Shown: positions 61,501 through 64,000 of the stretch, in pieces
Position numbering within the stretch: position 1 is the first letter of the stretch
Layout: every line of letters begins with the position of its first letter
DNA from: Pristionchus mayeri
Taxonomy: Eukaryota > Nematoda > Chromadorea > Rhabditida > Neodiplogasteridae
Reading direction: 5' to 3'
NCBI GenBank assembly: GCA_036245805.1
Contig: BTRK01000006.1
Location: 25,452,365-25,516,364, forward strand
DNA length: 64,000 nucleotides
The notes under the pieces: model-generated
The model's database searches: none
The model's input: the letters and a program-made list of their open reading frames with translations, nothing else
Told to the model about the DNA's origin: nothing
Made by a program: the position numbers and the translations under genes

Positions 61501-61924
61501 GAGAGAAAAGTTCATGATTGATTTAACTATGTCCTCTTCATCATCTACACCAAACGAACCCACTACCTAAATGCTACTCCATTGATCAATTCAGGTAGAC
61601 GCAACAAGGTGAAAACTGACCTGCTTCTCAACTCCGGTGGATAAGTCTGTTTGTGTGAAACCAGCATATATTTGATTGTTGTACATAGCACAGCATGAAT
61701 GCGTGCGATCGGAGATCTCTCTTTTCTTGGGAAAGCCATTACCGGAGAGGGCATTCTTGTCCCACACGCATATTATTCCATCCACTCCGCATGATACAAC
61801 CTGAAAAGGCAGAGAAAGATGGAGATGATGCAAATTCGCTAACCCTCTCATCCGAAGAATCCACGTTAGAAGCAATGGTGAGAGCACCACGGGAATGAGC
61901 TTGATCCGACGATTCGAACTTCAT
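49526..61924 (-). CDS. ctf-4: Ctf4 / WDHD1 (AND-1) replisome adaptor homologue
   Basis: A 12-kb minus-strand gene starting with ATG at 61924. Phase-checked exons 61924-61844, 61800-61621, 61566-61297 and 61232-61129 encode the N-terminal WD40 propeller ([27 protein letters not shown]). It continues near 61045-60900 ([19 protein letters not shown]) and 60840-60715 ([20 protein letters not shown]). Acidic linker exons follow (60278-60195, 59970-59840). The SepB-like second propeller appears as [15 protein letters not shown] (about 59035), [16 protein letters not shown] (about 58920), [20 protein letters not shown] (about 58360), [11 protein letters not shown] (about 55910) and [12 protein letters not shown] (about 55760). 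The C-terminal helical part is near 54160-52290 and includes [16 protein letters not shown] and [20 protein letters not shown] tail exon near 50775-50731 reads [15 protein letters not shown] and another at 49607-49526 reads [14 protein letters not shown], matching the HMG-like end of WDHD1. The last exon is not found. Ctf4 links the replicative helicase and polymerase alpha-primase. Confidence 0.88.
49674..49852. repeat. Tandem repeat with ACCGTATACCAATCAATA units
   Basis: Three copies of ACCGTATACCAATCAATA, each followed by RTTAGC and GGGTCAACT, two of them extended by ATTATTCCRTGGGTCAG. It lies in the ctf-4 intron between the two C-terminal exons. Confidence 0.85.
49886..49908. other. Perfect GC-only hairpin
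   Basis: GGCCCCCGCC, a GAA loop, then GGCGGGGGCC: a perfect 10-bp all-GC stem in AT-rich surroundings, immediately after the tandem repeat. Function unknown. Confidence 0.9.
50470..50640. repeat. Fold-back element around GGTGTCATGAT / ATCATGACACC
   Basis: Left arm TAGAATGCG...GTGGTGTCATGAT...ACGGGAAAAT is mirrored by ATTTTCCCGTTCG...ATCATGACACCACGTTG...CGCATTCTA. Arms of about 75 bp, imperfect. In the ctf-4 intron; no clear target duplication seen. Confidence 0.8.
50953..51905. mobile_element. 950-bp element with about 190-bp inverted repeats
   Basis: Left arm 50953-51147 and right arm 51700-51905 are inverted copies with about 85 percent visible identity, sharing CCAGCTTCGATTCCACTACT and TTTGACCAGCAACAATTGAT. 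Inside, a second inverted pair (CCTTTAGAGGGAAAT at about 51176 and ATTCCCTCTAAAGG at about 51430) makes a nested structure. No transposase frame. In an intron of ctf-4. Confidence 0.8.
54446..54992. mobile_element. 547-bp full-length palindromic element with 9-bp target duplication
   Basis: The two halves are inverted copies almost to the centre (loop near 54690-54740). Ends are a G run plus GTGACAAAAGCAAAA on the left and TTTTGCTTTTGTCAC plus a C run on the right. GTAAAGTCG flanks both sides (54437-54445 and 54993-55001). Arms share CGAACGGCGACGA and CCTACATTTGCATATG. No coding capacity. It ends only about 38 bp before the start codon of the nested gene at 55031. Confidence 0.88.
55031..55574 (+). 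CDS. Nested, highly codon-biased Gln/Gly/Ala-rich gene with a one-base frame break
   Basis: Starts [19 protein letters not shown] after a good ATG context. It runs through [19 protein letters not shown] to EFEAGYQQS, then reaches a CAG/CTG tract at 55208-55255, after which the sensible frame is shifted by one base. It continues [39 protein letters not shown] and ends [11 protein letters not shown] before TAG. An AATAAA lies at 55663-55668. Codons end almost always in C or G, as in the nearby eEF1-gamma gene, which suggests high expression. The gene is wholly within a ctf-4 intron on the opposite strand. No family recognised; the N-terminus is low complexity and the C-terminal 90 residues look folded. 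The extra base may be the T of GCAGTAGCTG near 55215. It is either an assembly error or an inactivating mutation. Confidence 0.6.
55663..55668 (+). terminator. Polyadenylation signal AATAAA
   Basis: Canonical hexamer 89 bp after the stop codon of the nested gene, in the ctf-4 intron just beyond a ctf-4 exon on the opposite strand. Confidence 0.65.
56214..57018 (+). pseudogene. Rearranged eEF1-gamma pseudogene
   Basis: Three pieces of eEF1-gamma in a scrambled order. 56221-56324 encodes part of the conserved C-terminal domain ([20 protein letters not shown]) and keeps its splice donor. 56511-56972 is nearly identical to 63352-63793 of the intact gene, including the intron: it holds the end of the GST-like domain and the Lys/Glu linker. 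At about 56973-57018 the linker is fused straight to the last codons of the protein ([11 protein letters not shown] and TAA), so the main eEF1G domain is deleted, and the domain exon lies upstream instead. Substitutions such as GAGAAG to GATATG have accumulated. It cannot encode a working factor. It lies in an intron of ctf-4. Confidence 0.88.
57766..57924. repeat. Fold-back element CGGCACTTCTTCGGTTTCTG
   Basis: CGGCACTTCTTCGGTTTCTG followed by a C run at 57766-57803 is mirrored by a G run and CAGAAACCGAAGAAGTGCCG ending at 57924. The 20-bp ends are perfect inverted repeats. In a ctf-4 intron. Confidence 0.88.
60327..60571. mobile_element. TTAA-flanked inverted-repeat element (MITE), copy 3
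   Basis: Begins AGAAGGAGTAAACCC and ends TTTACTCCTCCT, flanked by TTAA (60323-60326 and 60572-60575). 245 bp. In reverse complement its left half aligns with the right half of the copy at 11210 (GCCAACTA, ATAACTC, AGAGATA, AAATTTTC, CTTAT-GTTGT blocks in the same order). It lies in a ctf-4 intron. Confidence 0.82.
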
Positions 61925-62370
61925 TATTCACTGAATTATAATTATAAATAACTACATGTAATAATTGTAAGGCCATTGCCGAAAAAAAGAGAAGTATGGA
62001 AAGAAAATATAATAAAACGATCGATAACTCAGATCTCTTTGAACCCTCCCGCGTATTTCAAATTCAAATGCCTTACTGTAAGTAATATCGTCGAGTAGTG
62101 CGTAGCAGCCCCGATACCATTGGGGTTCTAGTGTTAAATGGACTGCCTTGCAAAATTTTTTGAAACTGCCACTTTGATCCAGTTGTTCGTTTTACTTTTT
62201 TGAGGCTTGGGTTTATCGACTCCTTCGCTTCAACAACTTCAGCGATGGCCAAGGGGGTATGACTCTATTCGTTATATTCCATCCATGCTCAATTGGACAT
62301 GTTGAAAATATTATTTTCCTGGACTGTAATTAAACTAGTGTGTTTTTTATTAAAAAAAAAAAATTTTCAG
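61925..62370. other. Bidirectional intergenic region between ctf-4 and eEF1-gamma
   Basis: The two genes are head to head. The region contains repeat copy B and must hold the first exon of eEF1-gamma (Met plus one or two residues), which I could not identify. Promoters of both genes should be here. Confidence 0.55.
62059..62270 (-). repeat. Interspersed repeat, copy B
   Basis: Reverse-complement copy of 39605-39830. It lies about 100 bp upstream of the first recognised eEF1-gamma exon, either in the promoter or in intron 1. Confidence 0.9.
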
Positions 62371-64000
62371 AAGCTTTACGGATCCGCATCCAACTTCCGC
62401 GTGCAGAAGGTCCTCATTGCCGCAAAGCTCGGCAAGAGCGAGGTCGAACTCGCCGGTGAGCAGCCGCCCGCTGACAAGTTCCCCTTCGGGCAGGTATATT
62501 TCTACATTCTTAGTAACCAAGGGCACAAGATTGGATGATAACTATAAATAATACCCTTTCCCAGTATGTTCACAATAGGTTCCCCACAGTGCCAAAAATG
62601 CTTCTGTGAGAGCTGCAGAAGGGTGCAGTTGTTGGTTATCATCCGACCAAGTGCCTAACCAAGCCTCTGCTTTCAAATATCCTACCCACTGAACGTGGTT
62701 TAAAATATAGACGATTACTTTATAGAAATTGTTACTTGGATTAGTATTTCGGTCAACATTTATGTGCGGTTACAGATCCCTGCTTTTGATGACGGAGAGA
62801 AGCAGCTGTTCGGCTCTGATGCTATTGCAGCTTACCTCGGAAAGCTGACTGTGGTTAGTATTTTTTAAAAATCCTTGCAAGCCTTGCATTTGAATATGTC
62901 ATGATTATGATTTTAGTTTTATTTAATTTTTTTTGTATTTTAATTTTTCGACGTCTGGTGTGTTGCAGTGCCCTGGAGTTGCCCAGTGGCTGCAGTGGGC
63001 CGAAGCTTCGCTTCTTCCGAATGTTCTTGGATACGTCCTTCCCTCCGTCTCCGCGGCGGCTCTTGATGGAGCCGTTGTAGCTTCGTACAAGGCCGAGCTT
63101 TACGCCCAGCTCGCTCTCCTCAACAAGTATCTCGTTTCCCGCACATACCTGGCCGGAGAGAGACTATCGCTGGCCGACATCTCTGTTGCTCTCGACCTCC
63201 TCCCTGCTTTCCAGGTGATTTAATTTCTCTCTTTTTAACATTATGATATCGTGATTTCAGCATGTCCTCGACGGAGCCTTCCGCAAGGAGAACGTTAACG
63301 TCACGCGCTGGTTCCAGACTGTAGTTAACCAGCCTGCAGCTAAGGAAGTCCTCGGAGAGGTCAAGCTTGCCGAGAAGGTTGCTGTGTTCAACCGTGAGTT
63401 CTATCTAACTGTTTCTTTGTCCATCACGCAAGTCAGCAGTCCACTTGGCTAATTTTTGGAATGTGTTACGATGATGGAATATGAAAGGGCATATTTTAGT
63501 GTTTGAAACCGAACAGTTTTTGTTCGGTTTCTTACGTTGCTAAAGTGTTGTCCGCGAGATCGAGAGTTGAAAGTAGTAGCGCGGGCATATTTGCGTATTG
63601 GTACTTTCTTAGTATGATCTCAAACATTTCAGAGGCCGAGTTCTGCAAGGTCGCTTCTAAGCTTTCCTCTGCTGCTCCCAAAGAGAACAAGAAGAAGGAG
63701 GAGCCTAAAAAGAAGGAGGAGAAGAAGAAGGAGGCAGCGCCCAAGGAGGAGCTTGATCTCGCCGATGAGGCTGCCGCAGCTGAGCCCAAGTCCAAGGACC
63801 CCTTCGCTGAATTCCCCAAGTCTTCCTTCGTTCTCGATGCCTTCAAGAGATCCTACTCAAACGAAGACACCCTCACCAAGGCCATCCCCCACTTCTGGGA
63901 GAACTTCGACAAGGAAGGATGGTCGATCTGGTACGCAGAGTACAAGTTCCCTCAGGAGCTCACGCTCGCGTTCATGAGCTGCAACCTAATCTCTGGAATG
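62371..64000 (+). CDS. eef-1G: Translation elongation factor 1-gamma (3' end beyond window)
   Basis: Exons 62371-62493 ([20 protein letters not shown]), 62776-62853 ([20 protein letters not shown]), 62969-63214, about 63261-63394 and 63634 onwards. The first two give the GST-like thioredoxin fold, the next the helical GST-C domain ([20 protein letters not shown]), then a Lys/Glu linker ([15 protein letters not shown]) and the start of the eEF1G domain ([40 protein letters not shown]). eEF1-gamma is the structural subunit of the eEF1B complex that recharges eEF1A with GTP. Codons are strongly C/G-ending, as expected for an abundant protein. The tiny first exon is not seen. From memory, the C. 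elegans eEF1-gamma and ctf-4 genes are also neighbours, which would make this conserved synteny. Confidence 0.96.

Overview
The window is a nuclear genomic segment from a nematode. The evidence is dense, intron-rich genes on both strands with many introns of about 40-60 nt ending in TTTCAG-like acceptors, plus gene families expected in worms: a long CUB-repeat gene, a Lipase_2 (lips-type) lipase, an expanded tau-tubulin/casein-kinase-like kinase, an SK (kcnl) channel, a KASH protein, a Ly6-like secreted protein, and a ctf-4/WDHD1 homologue next to eEF1-gamma. Codon use and intron style would suit a rhabditid or diplogastrid, but I cannot name the species. There are no bacterial, phage or CRISPR features. 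Splice models were made by eye; where I give exact exon borders the reading phase was checked across the junctions.

Layout. 1-11150 (+): 3' part of a CUB-repeat gene whose introns hold two small secreted Tyr/Gly-rich peptide genes on the opposite strand. 11210-11574: a TTAA-flanked inverted-repeat element with a tRNA-like core. 12120-13574 (+): a lipase. 14735-19903 (-): a TTBK-like kinase cut by a 500-N assembly gap (19904-20403). 20964-21177: a short element with an 8-bp target duplication. 22070-26913 (+): a coiled-coil KASH protein (LINC complex). 27625-32509 (-): a 13-exon SK-type potassium channel carrying a 525-bp C/T tract and a TTAA element in its introns. 32510-42820: repeat-rich and gene-poor, with a 948-bp element carrying an 8-bp target duplication. 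42821-43389 (-): a two-ex gene of unknown function. 45366-46835 (-): a Ly6/uPAR-like protein. 46836-49525: no recognised gene. 49526-61924 (-): the replisome gene ctf-4/WDHD1, whose introns contain several fold-back elements, a highly biased nested gene (55031-55574, +) and a shuffled eEF1-gamma pseudogene (56214-57018). 62371-64000 (+): the real eEF1-gamma gene, cut by the window end.

The genes do not form one pathway. Two themes stand out. First, inverted-repeat elements are abundant: four flanked by TTAA, two with 8-bp target duplications, one with a 9-bp duplication and several unclassified fold-backs, nearly all in introns or intergenic DNA. Second, there are several one-base ambiguities in or near homopolymers (KASH tail, kinase tail, nested Gln-rich gene) that may be assembly errors and should be checked before calling pseudogenes.
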